Below are positions 1-5,920 of a stretch of DNA of 6,050 bases, piece by piece. Position 1 is the stretch's first letter, and every line of letters begins with the position of its first letter. The position numbers and the translations under genes were made by a program. This DNA comes from Saprospiraceae bacterium (GTDB taxonomy: Bacteria; Bacteroidota; Bacteroidia; Chitinophagales; Saprospiraceae): NCBI GenBank assembly GCA_013002475.1, contig JABDJM010000411.1, positions 1 through 6,050 of the forward strand, in the 5' to 3' direction. Below the pieces are notes generated by a model. That model ran no database searches. It was not told the DNA's origin and saw only the letters and a list, made by a program, of their open reading frames with translations.

Positions 1-2130
1 TCCATGAGGAAGTAGCATGACCAGTCCGCTCATCCGTTGCCATTTACTTTCCGCTGCGGAAATATATTGGTCAACGATAGTTTGCGCACCATTATAAAAG
101 TCACCAAACTGAGCTTCCCAAATAACCAAGGCATCTGGATTTGCCAGGGTGTATCCATATTCAAATCCCAAGACAGCGAATTCAGAAAGCAAGGAATTAT
201 AAATGAAAAACTCCCCTTGGTTTTTTGACATACCTGAGAGCCTGTTATATTCTTCAAAAGTTTTTTCGTCTTTTAGAATAGCGTGTCTGTGAGAGAAGGT
301 TCCTCTCTCCACATCCTGACCACTTAGACGTACATTTTTGCCATCTAGAAGAATTGAGCCGTAAGCCATCAACTCTGCCATGGCCCAATCTGCCTGGTTT
401 TTATCCAGAAGCTTTTGTTTGCCTTTGAAAAGTCGATTTACTTTTCCAATTGGTTTAAAACCATCCGGCACCTTCATAAGGTGATCGGTCAACAGTTTTA
501 CCTGGTTTTTTTTGATCCCGGAAGGTGGGCTGAAATCAAAATCCTCAGCCGCAGCTCGTTTTTTTAACTTCTTCCAGGCTTTTTCCGGAGCCTGATATTC
601 ATAGGGGAGAGGCTTTTGCTTGACCATATCAAGACGAGCCTGAAGATCGCTCCAAAAAGTCTCCTCCATTTCCTTGGCCAAATTTGCCTCTACATCACCA
701 ACCCTAATCAGTTGATCCATATAGATCTCTCTTGGATTCTTATGCTGGTCAATGAACTTATACATCTCTGGTTGGGTGAACTTCGGATCATCCCCTTCAT
801 TATGTCCATGTCTTCGATAGCATACCATATCAATGAATACATCATTGTTGAATAGCTGTCGATATTCCATTGCCAACTCGGAAGCGAAGATCACTGCATT
901 GGGGTCATCACCGTTTACATGGAATACTGGTGCTTGTATGAGTGAGGCCGCAGCCGTACAATAGGTGGATGATCGAGCGTCCTCAAAGTCAGTAGTGAAT
1001 CCTATTTGATTGTTTATCACAAAATGAATCGTTCCTCCTGTTTGGTATCCCCGCAGCTGGCTCATTTGAACAGTTTCGTAAACCACCCCTTGACCGACCA
1101 CAGCTGCATCACCGTGTATCAGAATGGGCAGGATCCTGTCCGGATCTTTATCATAAAGCAGATCCATTTTTGATCTTGTAAAACCCTGGACCACCGGATC
1201 CACAGATTCAAGGTGAGAGGGATTTGGGACCAGCTTTAGATGGACTTTTTTTCCACTGGTCGTGTCAACCTGTGCGGAAAAGCCTAAATGATATTTCACA
1301 TCCCCGTCTCCATTTGAAAGATCCGGGATGGAGGTTCCTTCAAATTCATTAAAGATCTGCTCATAGGTTTTACCCATGATATTGGCCAGGACATTTAGTC
1401 TGCCCCGGTGCGCCATTCCAATTACAACTTCCTCTACCTTTTCTCCGACAGCCATGTTTATAATGGCATCCAATGCCGCAATGGTGCTTTCTCCTCCCTC
1501 GAGGGAGAATCGCTTTTGACCTATATATTTTGTGTGTAGGAACTTTTCAAAGATTACCGCGCCGTTCAGTTTTTCAAGGATCCGCTTTCTTTTTTCGAGA
1601 CTTAAACCATAGCTACTATCCAACTTGCGGTTTTCGATCTTATCTCTGAGCCAGGCTCGTTTTTTTCTATCTTCAATATGAGCGATCTCGTAACCAATAT
1701 TTCCACAATAGATCTTTTTCAGATGATCCAGTGTATCTCCAAGAGTCGCATTTTTGAGACCCACCTCTTCTCCTGCCAAAAATACCCGGGAAATATCAGA
1801 TTCCTCCAGGCCATAGTCAGACAAGGATAAGTGCGGTTTTCTGTCTCTCCTTTCCCTGATCGGGTTTGTTGTTGATAAAAGGTGTCCGCGGCTCCTAAAG
1901 CCGTGGATTATAGAAAGGACTCCAAATTCCTTGGCAACTTCCTGATTCAGGCCAGCAGAGACACCAGAAGTTGATCCATTGCTCTTTCCGTTGGGTTTAT
2001 TGCCAAAATCAAAGCCCTGAAAAAAAGCTCTCCACCCATCTTCCACTGATGATGGATCGGCCAGATATTTCTGATAAATCTGGTCTATGAAGCTCGGATG
2101 GGCATTAAATACGTAGGAGTAGTCGCTCAT
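1..2130 (-). CDS. sucA: 2-oxoglutarate dehydrogenase E1 component (partial, C-terminus beyond window)
   Basis: SucA is the ThDP-dependent E1 subunit of the 2-oxoglutarate dehydrogenase complex of the TCA cycle; it decarboxylates 2-oxoglutarate and succinylates the lipoyl groups of E2 (SucB). I read 710 uninterrupted codons from the ATG at 2130-2128 to the left edge. Visible landmarks: an N-terminal E2/E3-interaction-like segment (about residues 4-45, with a DP-S-V--GWR core); GMAHRGRLNVL at 238-248, whose His241 aligns with an E. coli active-site His; His281 in YHLGFS; the ThDP/Mg motif beginning GDA at 340-342 and ending INNQ at 372-375; RRHGHNEGDDP at 439-449; and the second domain with GQDVERGTFSHRHA at 604-617 and EAQFGDF at 672-678. 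It ends in LLPHG, where E. coli SucA continues for about 200 more residues. No frameshift or missing catalytic residue is seen. sucB would be expected past the left edge. It is transcribed divergently from rpsT. The family call is very secure. Confidence 0.97.
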   Translation of the reverse strand, partial: MSDYSYVFNAHPSFIDQIYQKYLADPSSVEDGWRAFFQGFDFGNKPNGKSNGSTSGVSAGLNQEVAKEFGVLSIIHGFRSRGHLLSTTNPIRERRDRKPHLSLSDYGLEESDISRVFLAGEEVGLKNATLGDTLDHLKKIYCGNIGYEIAHIEDRKKRAWLRDKIENRKLDSSYGLSLEKRKRILEKLNGAVIFEKFLHTKYIGQKRFSLEGGESTIAALDAIINMAVGEKVEEVVIGMAHRGRLNVLANIMGKTYEQIFNEFEGTSIPDLSNGDGDVKYHLGFSAQVDTTSGKKVHLKLVPNPSHLESVDPVVQGFTRSKMDLLYDKDPDRILPILIHGDAAVVGQGVVYETVQMSQLRGYQTGGTIHFVINNQIGFTTDFEDARSSTYCTAAASLIQAPVFHVNGDDPNAVIFASELAMEYRQLFNNDVFIDMVCYRRHGHNEGDDPKFTQPEMYKFIDQHKNPREIYMDQLIRVGDVEANLAKEMEETFWSDLQARLDMVKQKPLPYEYQAPEKAWKKLKKRAAAEDFDFSPPSGIKKNQVKLLTDHLMKVPDGFKPIGKVNRLFKGKQKLLDKNQADWAMAELMAYGSILLDGKNVRLSGQDVERGTFSHRHAILKDEKTFEEYNRLSGMSKNQGEFFIYNSLLSEFAVLGFEYGYTLANPDALVIWEAQFGDFYNGAQTIVDQYISAAESKWQRMSGLVMLLPHG

Positions 2131-2165
2131 TATCGATTTTGTTGGATTGGTCTATACTACAATAC

Positions 2166-2206
2166 GCTGCAAACAGCCATAGGTTGTCAGCTGATTAAGC
2201 TGCAAA
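2166..2206. repeat. short direct repeat in the sucA leader
   Basis: The octamer GCTGCAAA occurs at 2166-2173 and again at 2199-2206, 33 bases apart start to start, which is close to three helical turns. On the sucA-sense strand it reads TTTGCAGC, and the upstream copy overlaps the candidate sucA -7 element. Same-face spacing is compatible with a protein-binding pair, but an 8-mer repeat in about 200 bases can also occur by chance. Confidence 0.3.
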
Positions 2207-2237
2207 TATCGTTCAAATGTTGGCTATTAACAGAAAA
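2203..2237 (-). promoter_or_regulatory. candidate sucA promoter (Bacteroidetes type)
   Basis: On the minus strand, GATATTTG at 2210-2203 matches the Bacteroidetes -7 consensus TAnnTTTG at every defined base except the first. About 20 bases upstream is a T-rich stretch ending in CTG (2237-2231), a weak -33 match. Initiation near 2197 would give a leader of roughly 65 nt. The leader contains a short inverted repeat, CAGCT/AGCTG (2188-2202). The match is imperfect and short, so this is a suggestion only. Confidence 0.35.
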
Positions 2238-2273
2238 ATATAGCATCCTTGCCGTAATTATTAGTCAATTCTG

Positions 2274-2304
2274 TTTCATCTTCACAGTAATTGCTGTAAA
2301 TTTG
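2274..2304 (+). promoter_or_regulatory. rpsT promoter (Bacteroidetes type)
   Basis: TAAATTTG at 2297-2304 is a perfect match to the Bacteroidetes -7 consensus TAnnTTTG. TTTC at 2274-2277, 19 bases upstream, is a near match to the -33 TTTG. Initiation around 2310 would leave a leader of only about 18 nt before the rpsT ATG, with no Shine-Dalgarno sequence. That leaves little room for the leader-based S20 autoregulation known in E. coli. Confidence 0.6.
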
Positions 2305-2328
2305 CGCTCCGATTTGAATTAATTACTT

Positions 2329-2580
2329 ATGGCACATCATAAATCAGCAAAAAAGCGAATAAGACAGGATGCGAAAAAGCGTATCCATAATCGCTTTTAC
2401 AAGAAGACCACAAGATCCGCGATAAAGAAGTTGCGGGAGCTAGAAGATAAAGGAGATGCTGAGAAGTTTCTTCCTAAGGTGATCTCTATGATTGATCGCC
2501 TCGCGAAGAGAAGTACCTGGCATAATAACAAAGCCTCCAATCTCAAATCAAAGCTTACGCGTCACGTAGCTAAGCTTTAA
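2329..2580 (+). CDS. rpsT: 30S ribosomal protein S20
   Basis: S20 is a primary 16S rRNA-binding protein of the 30S body. The 83-residue product is complete and of normal family length (about 80-90). It starts MAHHKSAKKRIRQ, the S20 hallmark (basic N-terminus with an AxKSAxKR-like signature), and continues as a Lys/Arg-rich helical protein with the typical C-terminal pattern HNNKASNLKSKL (residues 65-76). The ATG at 2329 is the natural start: it lies 25 bases after a perfect -7 element and precedes the conserved N-terminus directly. The gene appears monocistronic, with its own promoter and a strong terminator just after the stop. No anomalies are seen. Confidence 0.97.
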   Translation: MAHHKSAKKRIRQDAKKRIHNRFYKKTTRSAIKKLRELEDKGDAEKFLPKVISMIDRLAKRSTWHNNKASNLKSKLTRHVAKL

Positions 2581-2581
2581 G

Positions 2582-2614
2582 AAAAAGGGCTCCGAATTTC
2601 GGAGCCCTTTTTTT
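2582..2614 (+). terminator. rpsT intrinsic terminator
   Basis: GGGCTCCG (2587-2594) and CGGAGCCC (2600-2607) form a perfect GC-rich 8-bp stem. It can be extended inward by one A-T pair and outward by the A-run at 2582-2586 pairing with the T-run. Seven T residues (2608-2614) follow. The hairpin begins one base after the rpsT stop, a classical Rho-independent layout. Confidence 0.93.
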
Positions 2615-2825
2615 GTCCTTTTCTGGGTCTTTTTAGTCGGATCAGACGTAAATAGATATATTTCCTCTTTTTTGCGGACGAATTTCAATAAGATCAAAGG
2701 GTTGATTATCAATCATATCTATTTTTATTTCTTAGCTGATTTCCAATTTTTCGATAATAAACAGTATAATCACAAATATTTATTTGCCACTCTTACAGTT
2801 ACTTTGGCAACTCGAATTGGTGAAA
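2615..2825. other. AT-rich intergenic segment with an inverted repeat, no gene recognised
   Basis: This stretch between the rpsT terminator and the candidate RNA has no convincing coding content. A 70-codon open frame at 2672-2884 has no recognisable family, no start context, and runs into the structured segment. A 10-base inverted repeat, AAATAGATAT (2650-2659) and ATATCTATTT (2715-2724), encloses 55 bases. Within it are ATCAA (2693-2697), TTGAT (2702-2706) and ATCAA (2708-2712), which can pair in two alternative ways. TTACTTTG at 2799-2806 is a one-mismatch -7 element that could drive the RNA downstream, but it has no clear -33 partner. Confidence 0.4.
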
Positions 2826-2923
2826 ATTGGATCAATTCTGAGCACTTAGGTCAACACCTTCTCGAGCGACCCTATAGAAAATAACCTTGGTTTTAACGAT
2901 TCTGCTCAGAACACAGACCCAAT
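2826..2923 (+). ncRNA. candidate structured small RNA (possibly 6S-like)
   Basis: The ends of this segment form a long interrupted helix: ATTGG (2826-2830) with CCAAT (2919-2923), TC (2832-2833) with GA (2916-2917), and a perfect 9-bp stem TTCTGAGCA (2836-2844) with TGCTCAGAA (2903-2911). Inside, TAGGTC (2847-2852) can pair with 2868-2874 (one bulged C). AACCTTGGTT (2883-2892) can form a small hairpin on the 3' side. An intrinsic terminator follows ten bases later, so a transcript of roughly 130-150 nt ending near 2958 is plausible. A closed helix, an asymmetric internal bubble and an apical stem resemble 6S RNA, and a Bacteroidetes 6S family (6S-Flavo) is known, but I cannot confirm membership. 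Alternatives are another small RNA, or an upstream leader element of the paa operon. Strand is inferred from the terminator. Confidence 0.5.
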
Positions 2924-2932
2924 AAAAATTTA

Positions 2933-2958
2933 GCGTGGGCTTAGGCCCGCGCTTTTTT
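2933..2958 (+). terminator. intrinsic terminator upstream of the paa operon
   Basis: GCGTGGGC (2933-2940), loop TTAG, and GCCCGCGC (2945-2952) form an 8-bp stem with a single G-U wobble, followed by six T residues (2953-2958). No protein gene lies between the rpsT terminator and this one, so it most likely ends the candidate RNA at 2826-2923 and insulates the paaE promoter from read-through. Its T-run sits where the -33 region of that promoter should be. Confidence 0.88.
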
Positions 2959-2975
2959 ATGTCCTTTCCAGAAAG

Positions 2976-2983
2976 TATATTTG
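2976..2983 (+). promoter_or_regulatory. paa operon promoter -7 element
   Basis: TATATTTG matches the Bacteroidetes consensus TAnnTTTG exactly. The expected -33 position, about 19 bases upstream, is occupied by the terminator T-run, with no clear TTTG. Initiation around 2989 would give a very short leader of about 12-15 nt before the ATG at 3003, without a Shine-Dalgarno sequence. Confidence 0.65.
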
Positions 2984-3002
2984 CGAACGATCATTCGTAA
3001 AT
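2979..3002. promoter_or_regulatory. palindromic operator, probable site of the operon's TetR-family regulator
   Basis: The half-sites ATTTGCGAACGA (2979-2990) and TCATTCGTAAAT (2991-3002) are inverted repeats matching at 10 of 12 positions. The site covers the last five bases of the -7 element, the likely transcription start, and everything up to the base before the paaE ATG, so occupancy should block initiation. The core CGAACGATCATTCG differs at one defined base from the CNAACGNNCGTTNG consensus that I recall for Thermus thermophilus PaaR, a TetR-family repressor of paa genes. The operon itself encodes a TetR-type protein. The palindrome is seen directly; the ligand assignment is inference. 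Confidence 0.75.
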
Positions 3003-4085
3003 ATGCGTCCAGAATTTCACAGACTTCAAGTAAAGGAAATTGAAAAAGAAACAGATGACTGTGTTTCTCTTACATTCCTGGTTCCACATGAGCTACAGGA
3101 GGATTTCCAATATACCCAAGGCCAGTACCTGACACTTAGAAGCCAGATTTTTGGAGAGGAGATCAGGCGCGCCTATTCACTTTGCTCCTCACCCCTGGAT
3201 GGAGAATGGAGGGTGGCCATCAAAAAAATTCCAAAAGGGAAGTTCTCAAGCTACGCGAACGATGTTCTCCAGGTCGGAGATGGCCTTGAGGTATTGCCAC
3301 CGCAAGGGAAGTTTTTTACGCCCTTTTCAAAAGGTCAGAAAAAGAACTACTTGTTTTTTGCTGCAGGAAGCGGAATAACTCCCATACTCTCTATTCTGAA
3401 GACTGGCCTAAAAGTCGAAGACCAAAGCGAGTTCACTCTTGTCTATGGTAACAAAGGAATTCAGTCGGTGATCTTTTTTGAAGAATTGGAGGCCTTAAAG
3501 AACCAATACCTGGACAGGCTCTCAATCCATCATGTGTTTAGCAGGGAGTTCACCGAGGCGCCAGTCAATTCTGGAAGAATAGATGAAGGCAAGCTGAAAC
3601 AGTTAGCCAGGGGATTGGTGGATTTTGAATCAGTTGATGATGTGTTCATTTGTGGTCCAGTTGGGATGACCGAAACTTTGAAAGAGAATTTGCCAGGATT
3701 AGGAGTTTCAAAGGAGAGCATCCATGTGGAACTTTTTGCCAATCCTGATCAGGAGTTGGGCCGCGAAACAGTCTATGAAGCACCCAAAGAAATTGCCGAT
3801 ACTGAATCAGAGGTTTTTATTACTCTGGATGGCAAGACCGTTTCTTTCCCACTAACCTTTGGAGGAAAAAACATCCTGGATGCCTCCATGGAAAAAGGCC
3901 TTGATCTTCCTTATGCATGCAAAGGAGGAGTTTGTTCAACCTGCCGTGCAAAATTAGTGGAGGGAGAAGTGGACATGCCGGTTAACTATGCTTTGGAACC
4001 CTATGAATTGGAAGCAGGTTTTATTCTTACCTGTCAATCACATCCCAGATCAGAAAAGATTGTAGTAGACTTCGATCAGCAATAA
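3003..4085 (+). CDS. paaE: phenylacetyl-CoA 1,2-epoxidase, reductase subunit PaaE
   Basis: PaaE transfers electrons from NAD(P)H through FAD and a 2Fe-2S cluster to the di-iron centre of PaaA, for epoxidation of the phenylacetyl-CoA ring. The 360-residue product is full length for the family (about 350-360). Order of domains: FAD-binding barrel (about 5-108) with RAYSL at 56-60 and GKFSSY at 79-84; NAD(P)-binding domain (about 115-245) with AAGSGITP at 120-127 and CGPVGM at 217-222; plant-type ferredoxin domain (about 270-358) with cluster ligands Cys306, Cys311, Cys314 and Cys344 (CX4CX2CX29C). Flavin before ferredoxin is the PaaE-type order, and the paaABC genes downstream separate it from other reductases of the family. 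The ATG at 3003 directly follows the operator palindrome. The stop TAA shares one base with the next ATG (TAATG), implying translational coupling. It is first in the operon here, whereas in E. coli it follows paaABCD. Confidence 0.94.
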   Translation: MRPEFHRLQVKEIEKETDDCVSLTFLVPHELQEDFQYTQGQYLTLRSQIFGEEIRRAYSLCSSPLDGEWRVAIKKIPKGKFSSYANDVLQVGDGLEVLPPQGKFFTPFSKGQKKNYLFFAAGSGITPILSILKTGLKVEDQSEFTLVYGNKGIQSVIFFEELEALKNQYLDRLSIHHVFSREFTEAPVNSGRIDEGKLKQLARGLVDFESVDDVFICGPVGMTETLKENLPGLGVSKESIHVELFANPDQELGRETVYEAPKEIADTESEVFITLDGKTVSFPLTFGGKNILDASMEKGLDLPYACKGGVCSTCRAKLVEGEVDMPVNYALEPYELEAGFILTCQSHPRSEKIVVDFDQQ

Positions 4086-4663
4086 TGGAAAAAACACTTA
4101 CTCGAAAGGACCTTATTTTTAAAGAAGCTGCGGGCTTGTTCCAATCCCAGGGTTATGTCGGAACATCTATGCGCGATCTTGCTACGAAAGTAGGCTTGAA
4201 GCCATCTAGTTTTTACAGTCATATTAAATCGAAACACGAAATTCTGGAGACGATCTGCAATCAGTCTGCAGCCAGGTTTTTAAGTGGTTTAGAACAGATC
4301 AAAAATTCGATTGATGATCCATTTGACCAATGGATTGCCACGGTCGATCTTCATATTTCTATCGCATTTGAAAACCCAAGTGCCATCACGGTTTTTAATG
4401 ATGAATGGCGCCATTTGGAAGGAGATTCACTAACTTATTTCTTGAGCCAGCGAAAGATCTATCAGCAAGGGGTAGTGGGTGTAATCAAATCTGCCATCCT
4501 GTCTGGAAAAATGAGAGATCTGGATCCGAACTTAGTTTTTAATACCATGATAGGAGCAACCCGCTGGTTACACTTTATTAGTTCACCCGGGAAAGCTTCT
4601 GCAGAAAGGATCGCAGGCCAGGTTCAGGAACTTCTTTTATCCGGCCTTAAAAAGGAATCATAA
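4085..4663 (+). CDS. TetR/AcrR-family transcriptional regulator, probable phenylacetate operon repressor (PaaR-like)
   Basis: The 192-residue protein has the standard TetR length and an N-terminal DNA-binding domain: helix 1 at about 8-22 ([14 protein letters not shown]) and a helix-turn-helix at about 27-48 with [20 protein letters not shown], ending in the family's FYxHxxSKxxI element. The rest (about 55-190) is a helical ligand and dimerisation domain without motifs I can assign. It overlaps the paaE stop codon by one base and sits 11 bases before paaA, inside the epoxidase operon. By analogy with Thermus PaaR it probably represses the operon and is released by phenylacetyl-CoA. Its likely target is the palindrome at 2979-3002, making it autoregulated. 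The TetR fold is secure; the effector and target are inferred from context. It is unrelated to the GntR-type PaaX of E. coli. Confidence 0.9.
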   Translation: MEKTLTRKDLIFKEAAGLFQSQGYVGTSMRDLATKVGLKPSSFYSHIKSKHEILETICNQSAARFLSGLEQIKNSIDDPFDQWIATVDLHISIAFENPSAITVFNDEWRHLEGDSLTYFLSQRKIYQQGVVGVIKSAILSGKMRDLDPNLVFNTMIGATRWLHFISSPGKASAERIAGQVQELLLSGLKKES

Positions 4664-4674
4664 TTGATTTGCAT

Positions 4675-5625
4675 ATGGATACAGTACATTTAGAAAAAGA
4701 CTTTCAGGAAAAGATCGATCAGGAGATTAAGATCGAACCTAAAGATTTTATGCCTGATGCTTACCGAAAAACTTTGGTCAGGCAGATCTCTCAGCATGCT
4801 CATTCTGAGATAGTCGGCATGCTCCCAGAGAGTAATTGGATTGGGCGTGCCCCTTCGCTTCGCCGCAAGCTTGGCCTTTTGGCCAAAGTACAGGATGAGG
4901 CAGGGCATGGGTTATACCTTTATAGTGCCTGTGAAACCCTCGGCGTGGATCGTGAATCTCTTATTGAACAATTGCATGAAGGCAAGGCAAAGTATTCCTC
5001 GATCTTCAACTACCCGACTTTAACCTGGGCAGATATTGGAGCCATAGGTTGGTTAGTGGATGGAGCCGCGATCATGAATCAGGTGCCCCTATGCCGATGT
5101 TCTTATGGTCCCTATTCAAGGGCGATGATCCGCATTTGCAAAGAGGAGAGTTTTCACCAGAGACAGGGATTTGAGATCCTGCTCACCCTGTCCAGGGGAT
5201 CTGAGGAGCAAAAGGAAATGCTGCAGGATTCCGTAAACAGATGGTGGTGGCCAAGTCTGATGATGTTTGGGCCCCATGACAAAGATTCCCCACATACAGC
5301 AAAGTCTATGAAATGGAAGATCAAGCGGTTTTCAAATGATGAGCTTCGGCAAAAGTTTGTGGATGTAATTGCCGAGCAAATTAAGATCCTGGGAATAACC
5401 CTTCCAGATCCGGACTTGTCCTGGAATGAAGAACGAGGACATTATGATTTTGGTCCCATTAATTGGGATGAGTTTTGGGATGTAGTAGGGGGGAATGGTC
5501 CCTGTAACAAACAACGAATGCATGACAGGGTCACCGCTCATGAGCGGGGAGCCTGGGTGCGGGATGCAGCAATAGCCCATGCTGAAAAAAGAGCCACCAG
5601 AAAAGCAATTTCGAAAGCAAGTTAA
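4675..5625 (+). CDS. paaA: phenylacetyl-CoA 1,2-epoxidase, catalytic subunit PaaA
   Basis: PaaA is the di-iron oxygenase subunit that inserts one oxygen atom into the aromatic ring of phenylacetyl-CoA, giving the 1,2-epoxide. The 316-residue product aligns along its length with E. coli PaaA (309 residues). Both halves of the iron site are intact: Glu45-X29-Glu75-X2-His78 and Asp129-X28-Glu158-X2-His161, including the Asp that distinguishes PaaA from the usual ExxH-only centres. Other near-identical blocks are MPDAYRKTL (26-34), [15 protein letters not shown] (70-84), [11 protein letters not shown] (106-116) and [12 protein letters not shown] (156-167). I chose the ATG at 4675; an in-frame TTG at 4669 would add only Met-His. 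The preceding regulator ends 11 bases upstream, and paaB starts 10 bases after the stop. No good Shine-Dalgarno sequence is present. The protein should be active, complexed with PaaB, PaaC and PaaE in the cytoplasm. Confidence 0.97.
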   Translation: MDTVHLEKDFQEKIDQEIKIEPKDFMPDAYRKTLVRQISQHAHSEIVGMLPESNWIGRAPSLRRKLGLLAKVQDEAGHGLYLYSACETLGVDRESLIEQLHEGKAKYSSIFNYPTLTWADIGAIGWLVDGAAIMNQVPLCRCSYGPYSRAMIRICKEESFHQRQGFEILLTLSRGSEEQKEMLQDSVNRWWWPSLMMFGPHDKDSPHTAKSMKWKIKRFSNDELRQKFVDVIAEQIKILGITLPDPDLSWNEERGHYDFGPINWDEFWDVVGGNGPCNKQRMHDRVTAHERGAWVRDAAIAHAEKRATRKAISKAS

Positions 5626-5635
5626 AACCAAAGCA

Positions 5636-5920
5636 ATGAAAAAAGATTGGCCTCTTTGGGAGGTTTTTATCAGATCTAAAAAAGGTCTTCACCATCGACA
5701 TGTAGGAAGCTTACATGCTGCCGATGAAAAAATGGCTATTGAAAACGCGAGGGATGTTTACACACGCAGGAATGAAGGTGTAAGTATTTGGGTAGTAGAA
5801 TCAAAACATATTACTGCCTCCAATCCTGAAGAAATGGATTCCCTTTTTGAGCCTGCTACTGATAAAGTTTATAGACACCCTACTTTCTACAATTTGCCAG
5901 ATGAGTTAAAGCATATGTAA
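5636..5920 (+). CDS. paaB: phenylacetyl-CoA 1,2-epoxidase, subunit PaaB
   Basis: PaaB is the small non-catalytic subunit that bridges PaaA-PaaC heterodimers in the epoxidase complex. The 94-residue product matches E. coli PaaB (95 residues) end to end: WPLWEVFIR at 5-13, RHVGSLHAADE at 21-31, ENARDVYTRR at 36-45, SIWVV at 50-54 and YRHPTFY at 79-85. The start is the ATG at 5636. The open frame extends upstream to an ATG at 5579, but that would add 19 residues overlapping paaA and absent from the family. The stop codon abuts the paaC ATG directly (TAAATG), so the two are likely translationally coupled. No irregularity is seen. Confidence 0.96.
   Translation: MKKDWPLWEVFIRSKKGLHHRHVGSLHAADEKMAIENARDVYTRRNEGVSIWVVESKHITASNPEEMDSLFEPATDKVYRHPTFYNLPDELKHM

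Noticed and set aside
37..855. Open frames at 37-228, 616-855 (plus) and 30-257 (minus) inside sucA
   Set aside because: All lie inside the continuous 710-codon sucA frame, in other frames or on the other strand, and have no family features of their own.
2098..2322. 74-codon plus-strand open frame in the sucA-rpsT gap
   Set aside because: It overlaps the start of sucA on the other strand and the rpsT promoter, resembles no known family, and reads as translated AT-rich regulatory DNA.
2811..2832. tRNA-like GGTTCGAATCC-type T-arm around the sequence CTCGAATTGG
   Set aside because: No matching acceptor stem, D-arm or anticodon arm can be built around it, so it is not a tRNA gene.
2672..2884. 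70-codon plus-strand open frame between the two terminators
   Set aside because: No family resemblance or start context, and composition typical of random AT-rich translation. It runs into the 5' arm and apical stem of the RNA-like structure, which explains the region better.
3151..3742. Alternative-frame open frames within paaE (3151-3378 plus, 3530-3742 minus)
   Set aside because: They are shadows of the intact, motif-rich paaE frame.
4690..5631. Alternative-frame open frames within paaA (4690-4908 minus, 4841-5023 plus, 5332-5631 minus)
   Set aside because: paaA is complete and highly conserved across this interval; the other frames show no protein family.
5579..5635. Upstream ATG at 5579 as the start of paaB
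   Set aside because: It would add 19 residues overlapping the paaA 3' end. E. coli PaaB begins at the equivalent of the ATG at 5636, which gives the normal 94-95 residue length.
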